NCBI GenBank assembly: GCA_014529385.2
Contig: CM043945.1
Span: 1,831,312 to 1,895,311 of the forward strand
Direction: 5' to 3'
Source: Adiantum capillus-veneris
Lineage: Eukaryota; Streptophyta; Polypodiopsida; Polypodiales; Pteridaceae
Length of the DNA: 64,000 bases
The position numbers and the translations under genes are program-made. The notes beneath the pieces were generated by a model, which saw nothing but the letters and a program-made list of their open reading frames with translations, did not search any database and was not told the origin of the DNA. Shown in pieces: positions 1-9,790 of this stretch; position 1 is the stretch's first letter; each line of letters opens with the position of its first letter.

Positions 1-560
1 TGAAGATGCAGATCAGCCTAGCGTTTTGGCAAGAGACAGATCCAGCCAGCGTTTTTGATTCTCAGCCCAAACCGGCAGCAGTTACACACAGTTTTTAGCC
101 TTAGACACAGTAGCAGATCAGTCCCAGATTGGTTGCAGATGTTCCCCCATTTTCAGCCATAAAAACGCAGCCAAAACAGTCATTTTCAGCCACCGAAATT
201 CAGCGATTAGAAGATCTCAGATTTCAGCCATCAAGTCGTCGTCGTCATCGGCATAGTCCCATTGCATCAGTCCATTGCATATGCGTTGTACACCTTTGTG
301 CAATCAAAGTAGACCGCTCTCGCCGACGAGAGTGGGGCCTTCGGAGGAGGGTTTTACAACTCTCGGGTGGCGTATCTCTTCTCTCTCCTTCTCTCAATCT
401 CATTCACTTGCACGCACAATATCCACTCACTTTGTTCGTGATCATAGCACTCTCCATAAAGACGGAAGGCTCTCTCCTTCCCTAAGAACTAAAAGGAACC
501 TTGAGCAATAAAGATCACTAATCTTGAGAAAATACAACATTCATTCCGCTGCACCTTACA
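1..560 (+). repeat. 5' LTR of element A, 3' portion
   Basis: Position 1 corresponds to position 4518 of the 3' LTR. The LTR ends in TTACA just before the primer site. The 3' LTR carries an extra 11 bp near 4710. The segment is rich in short motifs of the type AGCGTTTT and TTTTCAGCC. The small ORFs here (129-485, 275-511) overlap the LTR and repeat in the 3' LTR, so they are not genes. Confidence 0.9.
314..335 (+). other. Hairpin near LTR1 3' end
   Basis: CCGCTCTCG, a CCGA loop, then CGAGAGTGG form a 9-bp stem with one G-U pair. Both LTRs of element B have CCACTCTCG at this place, which makes the stem perfect (19737-19758 and 38995-39016). It lies about 225 bp before the LTR end, so it would be in the R/U5 part of the RNA. 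Confidence 0.6.
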
Positions 561-561
561 T

Positions 562-573
562 TGGTATCAGAGC
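562..573 (+). promoter_or_regulatory. Primer-binding site (initiator tRNA-Met)
   Basis: TGGTATCAGAGC lies one base after the LTR end. It is the standard plant retrotransposon site complementary to the 3' end of initiator tRNA-Met, used to prime minus-strand synthesis. The same site follows the 5' LTR of element B. Confidence 0.92.
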
Positions 574-1055
574 TTTGGAAGTGTTTTGCATTACTCAAGG
601 AAAGAACCACAAGAAATTTTTTTTTGCTTGTTGCGATCGCACGAACCCAAGTTTACTTGGGCGTGGCGATTCCTAATCGTGTTTTGTTGAAGAGTGACAG
701 GAATCCCAAGAAAGAAGGGCTTGTCCAGCCTCCCCTCGTGTCTCTTTTCACTCATTGAGAGCGGACCATGCACTTAGCGGCCGGCCAATCGATGTGAGGT
801 AGGAAAAAGCAACCTTGGTGTGAGCGCAAGGCCGCCAAGGGGTGCGGGTGCGCCCGCAGAAAGGAGTAGAACTCGGGTGAAGAGAAGATCCTTCTCCAAT
901 GCGATTTGCAAGCAAAAGAAAACCTCAAGAACCCAAGAACCCAAGACCCTCAACACTCAAGGACCTCAAGAACCCAAGATTCTCACGAATCAAGGACCTC
1001 AAGAACCTCAAGCACCCAAGTTCTTCGCGAGCTTAAGACCCCAAGATCATAGTGC
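574..1055 (+). other. Untranslated leader of element A
   Basis: This stretch between primer site and gag start has no convincing ORF. A purine-rich part at about 895-1035 repeats ACCCAAGA and CCTCAAGA units, which are also found, shortened, in the leader of element B (about 20200-20270). Confidence 0.6.
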
Positions 1056-1517
1056 ATGGTCGTCACCCGAAGCGGAATGGATACTTCGCATACAGGTGAT
1101 GAGCATGAGAGAGGCGATGAAGATTCGTCCCCACCCGGAGATGATTTCTTCAACCCTCCCCCTTCGCCATCTACACCACAAAGTGCACCAGACCCTATGG
1201 AGGCAATGATGAAGCAGATGATAGCCATGATGGATAGACAGGAAGACAAGCGCCTTGCTTTAGAACGCGAGCGCGACGCAAGAAAAGAAAGAAAAGAACT
1301 AAGGAAGGAAGACGCGGCAGCACGAAACGTAGCACTGGAGGCCGATCGTGCCGCTCATAGATTGGCTTTGGAGGCCGAGCGTGAAGCTCGACAAGAGATA
1401 CACACTCAAGAATTGATTGCCCAAGTCCTAGCCTCGAAGACCGAACCACCCAAAGATCGTGGGAGTTCGTCAAGTGGTGCAAGCCACGAGGCGGATTCCA
1501 ACCATCCAGTTACATAA
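1056..1517 (+). pseudogene. gag: gag N-terminal part, element A
   Basis: The 153-residue ORF begins MVVTRSGMDTSHTGDEHERG. The same start is found in element B at 20281, which supports this ATG. A Pro/Ser-rich stretch (about residues 28-45) is followed by a long Glu/Arg/Ala helix (about 50-125) expected to form a coiled coil. The ORF closes with TAA at 1515-1517, where element B has a Glu codon, and the same frame continues into the capsid-like region at 1521. The stop is therefore a lesion inside one gag gene and not a natural end. Confidence 0.8.
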
Positions 1518-1520
1518 AAG

Positions 1521-2324
1521 TTGATTTTCAATAAGTATGACGATAAGATGGATGCTACAGTTATTCGTTCTTGGTTGCATCAATTTAATGCTTATTTTGC
1601 GACAACTAAGAAGACAGGAAATAGCAAAGTTTTGACGACAGCTATGTACCTTGCTGGTGATGCCATAAATTGGTACCAGGCATGGCAAGAGGCACAGCTA
1701 GCCGCGCACCTAAAGGCAGCCGACGATTTCACTCCCCTCTCTTTTAGTTGGGCTGATTTCCAAGACAAGCTCAAGGCGCGGTTTATGCCACCTCAGTACC
1801 TCGCACGATTAAAGGACGATTGGCGCGCTCTCAAGCAAAATGGTATGCCAGTCATGTCTTTTTCTAATCGTGTTTTGCAGCTAGGTACCCAATTACGCAT
1901 GTCGAATGATGAGCGCAAAGAGGCTTTTCTCTTTGGATTGGACGAGTATATCAAGTACGATGTCGAGGTACTCGATCCAATCGATCTCAACAAGGCGGTA
2001 GCGATTGCTCTCGTACAAGAGATGAAGCACAACAAGCGAAATCCTAAGGAGAACAAGACTTCCACAAGTACCTCGCAAACTTCTCAGAACCCTCAGAACG
2101 GTAAGGATGGTAAGAATGATAACTCTTCTAACCAATCTACCAACAGTATCTCATCAAAGAATTCTTCCAATGAATCTAAGGGTAAGGCTAACACAACTGC
2201 TAAACCTAAGCTTACTCTAGATGAAAAGATAGGACAAGGAATTGTAGGAGGATATATCACGTCGGAAGAACAAAGCACGTATTCTAAGGAAGGTCGTTGT
2301 TTTCATTGTCACATTAAGGGTTAA
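1521..2324 (+). pseudogene. gag: gag capsid and zinc-knuckle part, element A
   Basis: This 267-residue stretch continues the frame of the upstream ORF. It has the retrotransposon Gag signature: a Trp-Leu-x-x-Phe/Leu motif near the start, WADFQDKLKARFMP around residues 75-88, and the conserved LGTQLR and AFLFGL segments. A Ser/Asn/Lys-rich linker leads to a zinc knuckle that starts CFHCHIKG and breaks at a stop. Element B keeps the full CX2CX4HX4C knuckle at this point, so here a small insertion at about 2322 truncates the nucleocapsid domain and shifts the frame into the downstream region. The product would assemble the particle and bind RNA. Confidence 0.85.
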
Positions 2325-2352
2325 CATAAAAAGAACATGTCCTAAACTTGAA

Positions 2353-3180
2353 TTGAATGAATCTAAAGGACCCACAGCACCCACTACATCTGTCAATGCA
2401 ATGAATGATAACACGGGTGTGCCTAAAGTTTCGCAGGACCCTCCCATTGATGATTCTCTCATTAAATGTTATGGTCGTACGTCGGGGTACCGTTTTGTCA
2501 TATTGTTTGACCCAGGTAGTATGCATGATGTGATCAGTCCCTCTCTTGTTAAGAGAGCCCGCCTCGAAGTTAGTCTGAGATCTCCTATCAAGGTCTCTAG
2601 CTTTCGTCCTGGTATGGACGCTCTCATCACGAAGGAGTACCTTGATGTGTTGTTTGCAATTCAACAGTCTGCCTTCACTAGAAGATTTGTTGTTTCTCCT
2701 CTCTCAGGATATGATATGATTTTAGGCATGAAATGGTTTCATGAAATAAACCCTCTCGTTGATTGGGAGGCTAACACTTTAACTTTCAATGCCAAAAGTG
2801 ATTCTCCTACTGTCTTTCATGGAGTGGACATTGTTCCTTCTCCATCTCTCATTGCTAGTATGCAGGACAAGGTTGAAAGGATTCGGGATAAGGAGATTCT
2901 CTCAATCTCTTTTTCTCCACAGCATGATACACAGGATTTGCATGATTATGAGAGACAGGATGATTTGGATGATAAAGATAAGCATGATGAATTGCATGAC
3001 GATGATGTGATTGTTCACAAGGATGATGTGTTAGTGGATGCTTTTTCTAGCGAAGCTAACCTCGTTGTAGATTCGATCAATCACGAAGAATCGATCTTGG
3101 CTTCCGAGTCGAGGTCCACAGATCCCCCACAAGAAGATTCGATAGATCTCGAAGAAGCGATCTTGGCTCTCGAGCCTTGA
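2353..3180 (+). pseudogene. Retropepsin-like domain plus His/Asp-rich region, element A
   Basis: The 275-residue ORF is in another frame from Gag because of the lesion at the zinc knuckle. LFDPGSMHDVIS around residues 50-61 resembles the D-S/T-G catalytic loop of plant retropepsin-like domains, with Pro in place of Ser/Thr. A second motif, DMILGMKWF, matches the usual I-L-G-x-x-W strand. After residue 175 the protein becomes acidic, with HDxxDD repeats and then Glu/Asp-rich SINHEES and SIDLEEA motifs. A stop at 3178-3180 separates it from the next ORF, whereas element B reads through here. Whether the protease is active cannot be told: the unusual DPGS would need testing. Confidence 0.72.
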
Positions 3181-3950
3181 GCCAAAGAGGCCTCACAGGA
3201 AGTATTATGTGTTCGCATGATTGATACGTACGCATTGTTCGAGTGTTTCATTCGTGAAGGTTTCCTGTATTTTAGTCAACATCGTTATATGATCCCTTTT
3301 CCTAGGCATGACTTATTGTATGTTGAGCACGTTTCTATCATGGATGAGCAAGAATGTATGCGGATTGTTCATGAAAAGCTGAAAAGTTTGTATGTAAGGA
3401 AGTCGCATTCCATGTCTCTTCCTTGGCATGACACAGTTTCCGAAAGAGCACATGATAGTATGAGCACCAAGCATGGGCATTTCCATTGTGATTTGCCACA
3501 GTTGATTGATTTCGATCAAACTAAAAAGATTCGACCTCATTGTGTGCATGTGTTTGATGAATGGGTTGTCACTACGTCTCTATGTTCGTCTACATTGCAT
3601 ACACAGTCTTTAGAGAAACAAGATTTTTTTCCTTCACTTTACATGGAATGGGTATGTATGTTCATGGTTTTGTGTTGGAGATGGTTTCAGGAATTTTCAG
3701 CCATGGAGATTCTTGAAGACGAAAGAAGCAGGACTCTAGACGGAGTTGAAGCAAGGAAGGAGATTCAAACGACTTTGTGTCGCTTTCGGCGCGGCCCAAA
3801 GAAGCAAGCGTTGCAGACCTTTATGAAGTTCAAGTACCGCAAGACCCACCCATCAGAGTGGGCCGGCGAAGAGTCCCTTCCAGGATTCCGGATGCTGTTG
3901 GCGATCTCCCTCGACGCCATACAGTTCGGTACCAATACCTCACTTTGAAA
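3181..3950 (+). CDS. Unrecognised C-terminal region of LTR1 elements
   Basis: The ORF from 3217 encodes 243 residues ending just before the polypurine tract. I do not recognise the first 160 residues, which are rich in His, Met, Phe and Tyr (for example MIDTYALFECFI and IPFPRHDLLYVEH). The corresponding stretches in element B (22507-22723 and 37576-38047) read the same protein with substitutions, so it was once coding. The last 60 residues (FMKFKYRK, then EWAGEESLPGFRMLL) faintly resemble the beta strands of a degenerate chromodomain-like integrase tail. If so, pol may have been lost from the middle of an ancestral element. That is a guess. Confidence 0.55.
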
Positions 3951-3959
3951 AGGAGGGGA
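3948..3959 (+). promoter_or_regulatory. Polypurine tract, element A
   Basis: AAAAGGAGGGGA directly precedes the 3' LTR. The same tract precedes the 3' LTR of element B at 38048-38059. It is the expected plus-strand primer. Confidence 0.88.
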
Positions 3960-5088
3960 TGTCACGTGACACATCCCAACCCTATGTGTCCATGGACAAG
4001 CTACACCATAGCAGGGTTCAGTCAGTCCGTCAGTCTAGATTTAGCAGTGATCTGGCACTTTTGTGAGTCTGTTCCTAGACCGTGCATGCCCACTCACTTA
4101 TAGCATAGATGCATATCCTCCGGTTGCACACAGCATGATCATCGAAATTCCCATCAGAATCCATTAGCATCAGTTAGGAGAATTTTCCAGTGCATTTAGC
4201 CTATTTTTGGTTATTTTCACTTATTATTTTTAAGTGACTTTTCAACAAAAGTAGGTAGGGCAATTTTGCTAAGCTAATACATAAGCAAACCCAAGTTAGC
4301 ACTTTCTGGCAGAAGAGGCAGCAAGAGCTTCCCGCTCAACAGGCAACTTCTCAGCAGTACCCTTCAAGGACCCCTAGCATTTTCTGTTCCCAGCAACACC
4401 CACTCATTTCCCTTGGCGTTTCCATAGCAGGCCATCGCCATCAACCCCTCAGCATCCTAGCCACAGCAGAATCTCAGGATCGCCATCAGATGTCCAACAT
4501 TCCTAGCGTTTTTGCTTTGAAGATGCAGATCAGCCTAGCGTTTTGGCAAGAGACAGATCCAGCCAGCGTTTTTGATTCTCAGCCCAAACCGGCAGCAGTT
4601 ACACACAGTTTTCAGCCTTAGACACAGTAGCAGATCAGCCCCAGATTGGTTGCAGATGTTCCCCCATTTTCAGCCATAAAAACGCAGCCAAAACAGTCAT
4701 TTTCAGCCACCGAAACAGTCCCGAAATTCAGCGATTAGAAGATCTCAGATTTCAGCCATCAAGTCGTCGTCGTCATCGGCATAGTCCCATTGCATCAGTC
4801 CATTGCATATGCGTTGTACACCTTTGTGCAATCATAGTAGACCGCTCTCGCCGACGAGAGTGGGGCCTTCGGAGGAGGGTTTTACAACTCTCGGGTGGCG
4901 TATCTCTTCTCTCTCCTTCTCTCAGTCTCATTCACTTGCACGCACAATATCCACTCACTTTGTTCGTGATCATAGCACTCTCCATAAAGACGGAAGGCTC
5001 TCTCCTTCCCTAAGAACTAAAAGGAACCTTGAGCAATAAAGATCACTAATCTTGAGAAAATACAACATTCCTTCCGCTGCACCTTACA
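3960..5088 (+). repeat. 3' LTR of element A
   Basis: The LTR is 1129 bp and runs from TGTCACGTGACA to TTACA. Its first 12 bases are a perfect palindrome that holds a G-box (CACGTG). The likely TATA region reads TAATACATAAGC (about 4275), weaker than TATATAAGC in the other family members. AATAAA lies near 5035. The next bases, AATAT, would be the target duplication, but the other side is outside the window. Confidence 0.9.
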
Positions 5089-5417
5089 AATATAAAGGGT
5101 TAGCTAATGGATACACATCACTAGTAATACAAATACAAATGAAATACAAATCATCAGAGGTAGGCGGGTCAAGCTCAGATGAAATCCCTCATCGATCGCT
5201 GCCAAATCTCCTCAATATCCTCCATGGTCAATACTCTGACTAGTCGTCTCACATGTCGAGCTACAATGATCTGTATCCTTTACTGCCACCTCCGTCGATG
5301 ATGTGAGGCCCCCCATGGTTGTGGGCGCCTAGATTTGACTAGCTCAATGGCTCGGTCAATCAGCGTACCTCTGGTGTAAGTGGGATCTGAGATCTACTGT
5401 GATGACTGCTCCTCTGG
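5089..5417 (-). other. LINE 3' untranslated region, truncated
   Basis: Non-coding sequence follows the ORF2 stop. No poly(A) or simple tail is visible, because element A abuts at this point. Confidence 0.5.
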
Positions 5418-6014
5418 CTATTCCATGTCTGGTGTAAAGAAGTCTCTGATCTGTCTCTGAGACTGGCTCTCCCTTGATGCCCTCAACAAGCTCTCTCTAT
5501 GTCTGGGCAGCTCTAGTAGAAACAATCCAAGACATCTCTGATCCTCGTATCTCATGACTCTAGAAAATGGTCCAAAACCCTCTCTGAACAGACAGTAGAA
5601 GCGGCCTCGTATCTCATAGTACACCTGGTAGTGACATGTATAGTGTAGCTCTGTCTGTGGCTCTAGGCGACATAAATGACACATCCTAGCCTCTGCTAGT
5701 ACCCCTCGAAATCGGCCAGTCTCAATCTGAAGCTGATGTGAGGATGTGCGTTTTTGCCCAATAGCACACCATATCCCATAAGATAAGTGTGTATCCATGT
5801 ATGCAGGTCTAGTCACAAAACCGTCCTCCATGAGTTGGGAAAGATGCTCTTTATAGAAACCCGTCTTCGTGCCCAACTCATGTGCCGGCTGTATCCATGT
5901 GCTATTAGTATCTAGCTGAATCAGATCCTGACGTATGAGTCTGGTGATCTCTGTCCATGTGAGGGGTAGGGAGGGTGCATCCAAGAAATACTGGAACGGA
6001 GGCAATCTATCCAT
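5418..6014 (-). pseudogene. LINE ORF2 C-terminal part
   Basis: The 198-residue fragment has a Cys/His cluster (RMCHLCRLEPQTELHYTC, about residues 110-127) of the kind found at the end of many LINE ORF2 proteins, followed by an Arg/Tyr-rich stretch. It ends in a proper stop at 5418. A damaged link region (6015-6500) joins it to the RT, and ORFs there on either strand are short and not informative. Confidence 0.7.
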
Positions 6015-6500
6015 GCTGAAACCATGTGACTAAAACCATGAAGTCATCTATCCATACCAACATGCTGTGTCACCCTGCAGTGCTCGTTGTTGGGATGACT
6101 TCAAGGCTAGCCGAGCGTATCTGTCCCTGGGGAGGTCACAAGACCCATACACTATGTATAAAGGATACTGATCTAGTCAATGCCTCGACCACGAGGGGTG
6201 GGGCGGCAAGCTCTGCTCGAATAATCTCATGTGGCACTAAGGCCTTAGCCCTAATCGTCCGGAAAATCATAGAGACAAGAGGCCTCTCCATACATCTCCA
6301 TCCATCCGTGCTGCCAGATCTTCCATGGTGGTCTATTGAAGGTCCCCATATCTGAACTCCGTAAAGTATAACTGAAGCCACTAGAGTGTCAAAAAGCTAG
6401 AGCTTTGTTCGCGGGTCCTGAAACTGAATCTGTGAACATGTCCTCTCCAATCCTCCCAAGGCTGCATAGGCTCTCATTAGTCTGGTCTCTGCTGCTCTCC

Positions 6501-6947
6501 TCAATGAAAACACCGGTCCATTGAAGATACCCTAAGATAGGTGTAAGCATCTATGTACTCCACTGTCTCCTGGCCATGCGTAAATGTGGGTGCTGACCTC
6601 CTGACCCACTGAGATGTGGTATTGAACATCATAACTTTGATTTTCCCAAACTTGACAGACATTCCACTATCATGGGCAAATGTGTGCAAAGCATCCAAAT
6701 AACGTTGCATCCCCTCTGGAGAGTCGGAAATCAACACAATATCATCAACGTATAACAACATCAAAATCCATGTCTCTGCTCCCTGTCGCTCTACATAGTC
6801 TGAAAACTCATCCACATACATCCCAAAAAGAGTCGGAGATAGGGGCCATCCCTGCTTCACCCCAATAGTGGAGTGGACCATGTCAAACATACCCTCATCA
6901 TAGTTACAGGGAATGGCCATTTTCAAGTCTCCGTCCCTCATTGCCAT
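6501..6947 (-). pseudogene. LINE RT palm region
   Basis: GVKQGWPLSPTLFGMYVDE and LLYVDDIVLISDSPEG are RT motifs of non-LTR elements; the YVDD aspartates are intact. The later SGMSVKFGKIKVMMF matches the following RT block. The first residues of the ORF (down to about 6899) derive from the inserted MITE and not from the LINE. Confidence 0.85.
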
Positions 6948-7077
6948 CCCAGTTTCCTATTTCGGACCATCGTTCCGTGTTTCAGACGTGAGTATCCGAA
7001 ATAGGGAATGGCATTCATGCATGTTGTGTTTCGCGTTTCGCGTTCCCCGTTCCAATTTCCCGTTCCGGGTAACTATG
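6899..7077 (-). mobile_element. 179-bp hAT-like MITE in LINE RT
   Basis: The element starts CATAGTTAC and ends GTAACTATG, giving terminal inverted repeats. It is flanked by an exact 8-bp direct repeat, ACCCTCAT (6891-6898 and 7078-7085). Inside are an 11-bp inverted repeat around 6955-7003 (CCTATTTCGGA and its complement) and GTTCC/TTTCG-rich sequence. Eight-base target duplications are typical of hAT elements. It has no coding capacity. The strand is arbitrary. Confidence 0.82.
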
Positions 7078-7085
7078 ACCCTCAT

Positions 7086-7654
7086 TAGTGCGTACCCGCC
7101 CTACCACTGTCCTATATAAAGCCAAGATCCCCTAGATCAGCTCTGTGGGCACACCAATGTCTTGTAGTCTGTGTATAAGTCTGGATCTTGGCACTGTGTC
7201 AAAAGCTTTGTGGAAATCCACAAAGCTACAGTAGATCCTCTTGCCATGGTGTCTACCCTCCTCGATCATAGCTCTGAGTGTCAGAATCTGGTCAAAAGTG
7301 GAGAAAACCTTTCCTGCCCTGATGCTCGTATGCCCTCTCTTTCTGCCCATTTACTCAGCTCTTCATCAAGAATAGATGCATACAGCCTAGCCAGAATGTG
7401 ACCAACCATGATGGTGCGATAATTTCCGGGAATCATGGGATCGCCTGACTTGAAAATAGACACGATCGTGGACATACTCCAACTCTAAGGAAACCCTCAT
7501 ACATGGCTCGATTAAACATCATAGCAAGAAGCTTTGCAAGCATAACTCTGGCATGGATGAAGTGCTCTGCTACCAGACCTTCATGATCATATGCTCTCCC
7601 TGTCTTCATCCTGTCAATGGCTTTCCTTACTCTCTCAGTAGTAAGAAAGTACAT
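7086..7654 (-). pseudogene. LINE RT N-terminal half
   Basis: Three overlapping frames carry one RT. They give VRKAIDRMKTGRAYDHEGL (7433-7654), SIFKSGDPMIPGNYRTI (7281-7475) and FSTFDQILTLRAMIEEGR with CSFVDFHKAFDTVPR (7132-7350). The order and motifs (finger block, then the catalytic-Asp F-x-D-F-x-K-A-F-D block) are those of LINE RTs. At least two frameshifts separate the pieces. Confidence 0.82.
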
Positions 7655-8232
7655 GTCTCAAGGCATGTCCCCAATGGGTCCGGCAAAGGTGGCTGCCCTG
7701 ATGATGTGTAGAGAGATGTGGCATATTCCCCCCGTGTCTCTGTGGAGGTGATGGTTGGTGATGGTGAATGCTCATGGAATAGTCTCCATGCCTCGCCTCA
7801 CACCTGACTCATAAACAACTTATACACATCCCGCTCTAGCTGAGATATATAAGCCCTCTTCTTTCATCGCACTAGCCGGCAAAAGACAATTCATGATTGT
7901 CTATGTGTGGTAATACCCATGATCACCTCCCTCTGCAATCTAATCCTCATCTCTCTGCACTCCTCATCATACCAATTGTTTTGAGGCATGCTTCCATATC
8001 GTCTCCGTGTAGGCTGACTGTGGGGGAATGCCTCTGATGCTGCATCATGGAGCATCTCTGTCAGTATCTGAGTGAGCTCATCAAGTGGCCGTACTGGCTC
8101 CTGAGTGCATAGTTGCCTGTTTATCTCATCCATGTATACGCAATCTGTCTCCCTCACGAAGGTATACCGAGTGTGTGTGGGGACCTCTCCTAGTGGAGCT
8201 GTGCTGAACTGGAACGTGAGAGTGAAAGACAA
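7655..8232 (-). pseudogene. LINE ORF2 linker between endonuclease and RT
   Basis: The 113-residue fragment at 7891-8232 (LTFQFSTAPLGEV, then NWYDEECREMRIRLQREV) fits the segment that follows the endonuclease in LINE ORF2, where W-x-D-x-E-C motifs are common. From 7655 to 7890 the frame is lost. Confidence 0.6.
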
Positions 8233-8242
8233 GATAGCATGA

Positions 8243-9035
8243 TCAACTGCTAGCAGCTACTCCAATTGGCCTAGTGCCCACTATAAAATCCTGAAAGGAT
8301 GGAATGAGACATGGTTGGACCATAACATAATCCCCTGTGCTAGCCCCATGTCGGTGTGGAAAACATGCGAAACCTCCCGATGTAGGAAATCTCTGTAGGC
8401 TATTCAAAATGGCCAATCCATGTGCAGTTCCCATGTCTATCAAGTCTCTGCCATACTCAGTGTGCTCCTCATCCTGTGGTAGTCTCGATAAGCCCATCTC
8501 TATACCATCAAGCTCCCTAAGCATCTCCTTTGAAGTATCATAGAATACTGTCTGAGGATTGGTAGTCCTAGCATTAAGTCCCCTAGTATGATAATGTCAC
8601 CATCCTTGGAAAACTCCCATATGTCATCATCCAAGATAGAAAAGGGGGAGTGTCCTCTAGGTGATGCATATACTGACGTACTAGGAGGGAAATAACAACT
8701 GCAATGTAAACATATCTACCTTTCTCTGCCTTCAATCTCACCCACATGTACCTAGCCTGCTCATCCTTGCGTGCTATATGTATCAACTCCTCCCTGAATA
8801 AAATTACCACCCCCCCTGAGCCCCACCCTCGATGCTCTGATCGGGTCTCCTGTCTGCAAGCTGGCTCCCATCTATATCCGCTCACCTACGGCATGGACTA
8901 CCCAAGAGCCTGATGTGTCTCAGAATAGAAAATGATGTCCCTCCCAATGAAACTATCCTCAAAGGCACCTACATTAAGGCGTAGAGATCCATAACAGTTC
9001 CAGGCAGCCACCTCCCATAGGTCCCGCACCATCAT
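8243..9035 (-). pseudogene. LINE ORF2 apurinic endonuclease domain
   Basis: From an ATG at 9035 the frame gives an endonuclease N terminus with WNCYGSL and, further on, YSETH. Stops follow near 8908. The next fragment (8583-8885) has GWGSGGVVILFRE, and the last (8243-8524) has TSGGFACFPHRHGAST before a D-Y motif, the usual substrate-cleft end of the domain. It would nick the target DNA to prime reverse transcription. Confidence 0.8.
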
Positions 9036-9790
9036 GTGGAGCGTCGCTCCATTATCGCGATCCTCCCATCTATAAAAAGCAGTCTTCCCTTTTCCCTTGC
9101 CGCTCTAATCTCAGACATTACTTCCTTCATATGAGCAATCTCCGAGAGTGTGAGGTCGTCCCCAAGAAAAATACATGTCTTCTTAAGAGCGGGTCTTTTC
9201 TTCAAAAAGTCCTCCTTTGCTTCTAGAGAGGGGAAGTGGAGGACAAGCGCTCTTTCCCTAGAAGTTTCCCCCTTGCTTTCACCTTTCTTGTTACCTACTC
9301 GCCAAGCCTTTGTATGCGCTGGCGCAGTAACCCCCATCATAAACATGAGTTCATTGACCTCTTCCTCAACATTATCTTGGTCTTTGAGATCGGCAATCCT
9401 CACATGTAAGGAACGCACATGCCTCCTTTGCTCCTAGCAAACTAATGATGGTGGGTGTGGGGGTTGATTCTTTGCCTTTGCCTTTTTTGGTGATCTCAAT
9501 CTATTTCTTGGCCTCAGTTTGGTAATTATGTCCACCCAAGAAGTTGTCATTTCTTTATTTTGCTCCTCCCCTTCTTTCATGACCCGCACTTGCTCTTTTA
9601 TAGTGTTGAGCTCTTCCATTACCGATGGTTGAAGTTCCCCTTCTTCGAGTGCACTTTGTGAGCGCACCTCTTCTAGCTCCTTCTTGAGCTTGAGTCGTGC
9701 AATCTCCTCGTCTTGGGCCGTCACCCGTTCCTCAAGTATCTTTATCGTGCCTAGGAGGTTGCAGTTGATTTTGGTGATGGACGCTTGCAT
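9032..9790 (-). pseudogene. LINE ORF1 (coiled coil and RNA-binding region)
   Basis: The N-terminal piece (9434-9790, 118 residues) is a Glu/Lys/Leu heptad-rich coiled coil, which would serve for trimerisation. The C-terminal piece (9032-9418, 128 residues) contains ALVLHFPSLEAKEDFLKK and KTCIFLGDDLTL, similar to RNA-recognition folds of ORF1 proteins. A stop or frame change near 9425 splits the two. The final TGA overlaps the ORF2 ATG as ATGA (9035-9032). Confidence 0.65.

Larger units (their letters stand above)
1..5088 (+). mobile_element. Element A: LTR1-family, RT-less Gag-protease LTR retrotransposon (5' end outside window)
   Basis: The last 560 bp of the 5' LTR match the end of a second LTR at 3960-5088. 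Between them lie a tRNA-iMet-type primer site, a Gag region, a retropepsin-like region, an acidic His/Asp-rich region, an unrecognised C-terminal region and a polypurine tract. No RT, RNase H or integrase core motif is present in the 3.4-kb internal region. The two LTR parts differ by about five substitutions and one 11-bp indel over 560 bp, so the insertion is recent. Element B (18803-39242) has the same gene order. The family is probably non-autonomous, relying on another element's pol; that is inference. Confidence 0.88.
5089..9790 (-). mobile_element. Decayed LINE (non-LTR retrotransposon)
   Basis: Minus-strand fragments occur in LINE order: coiled-coil ORF1, APE-type endonuclease, RT with YVDD, and a C-terminal Cys/His cluster. 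Every ORF carries frameshifts or stops. A hAT-like MITE sits in the RT at 6899-7077. The 3' end is cut by element A at 5088/5089, so the tail and target duplication are lost. The clade cannot be assigned by eye. Confidence 0.85.

Noticed and set aside
562-573. tRNA-like sequence after LTR1
   Set aside because: Only 12 bases complementary to the initiator tRNA 3' end are present. It is a primer-binding site, not a tRNA gene.
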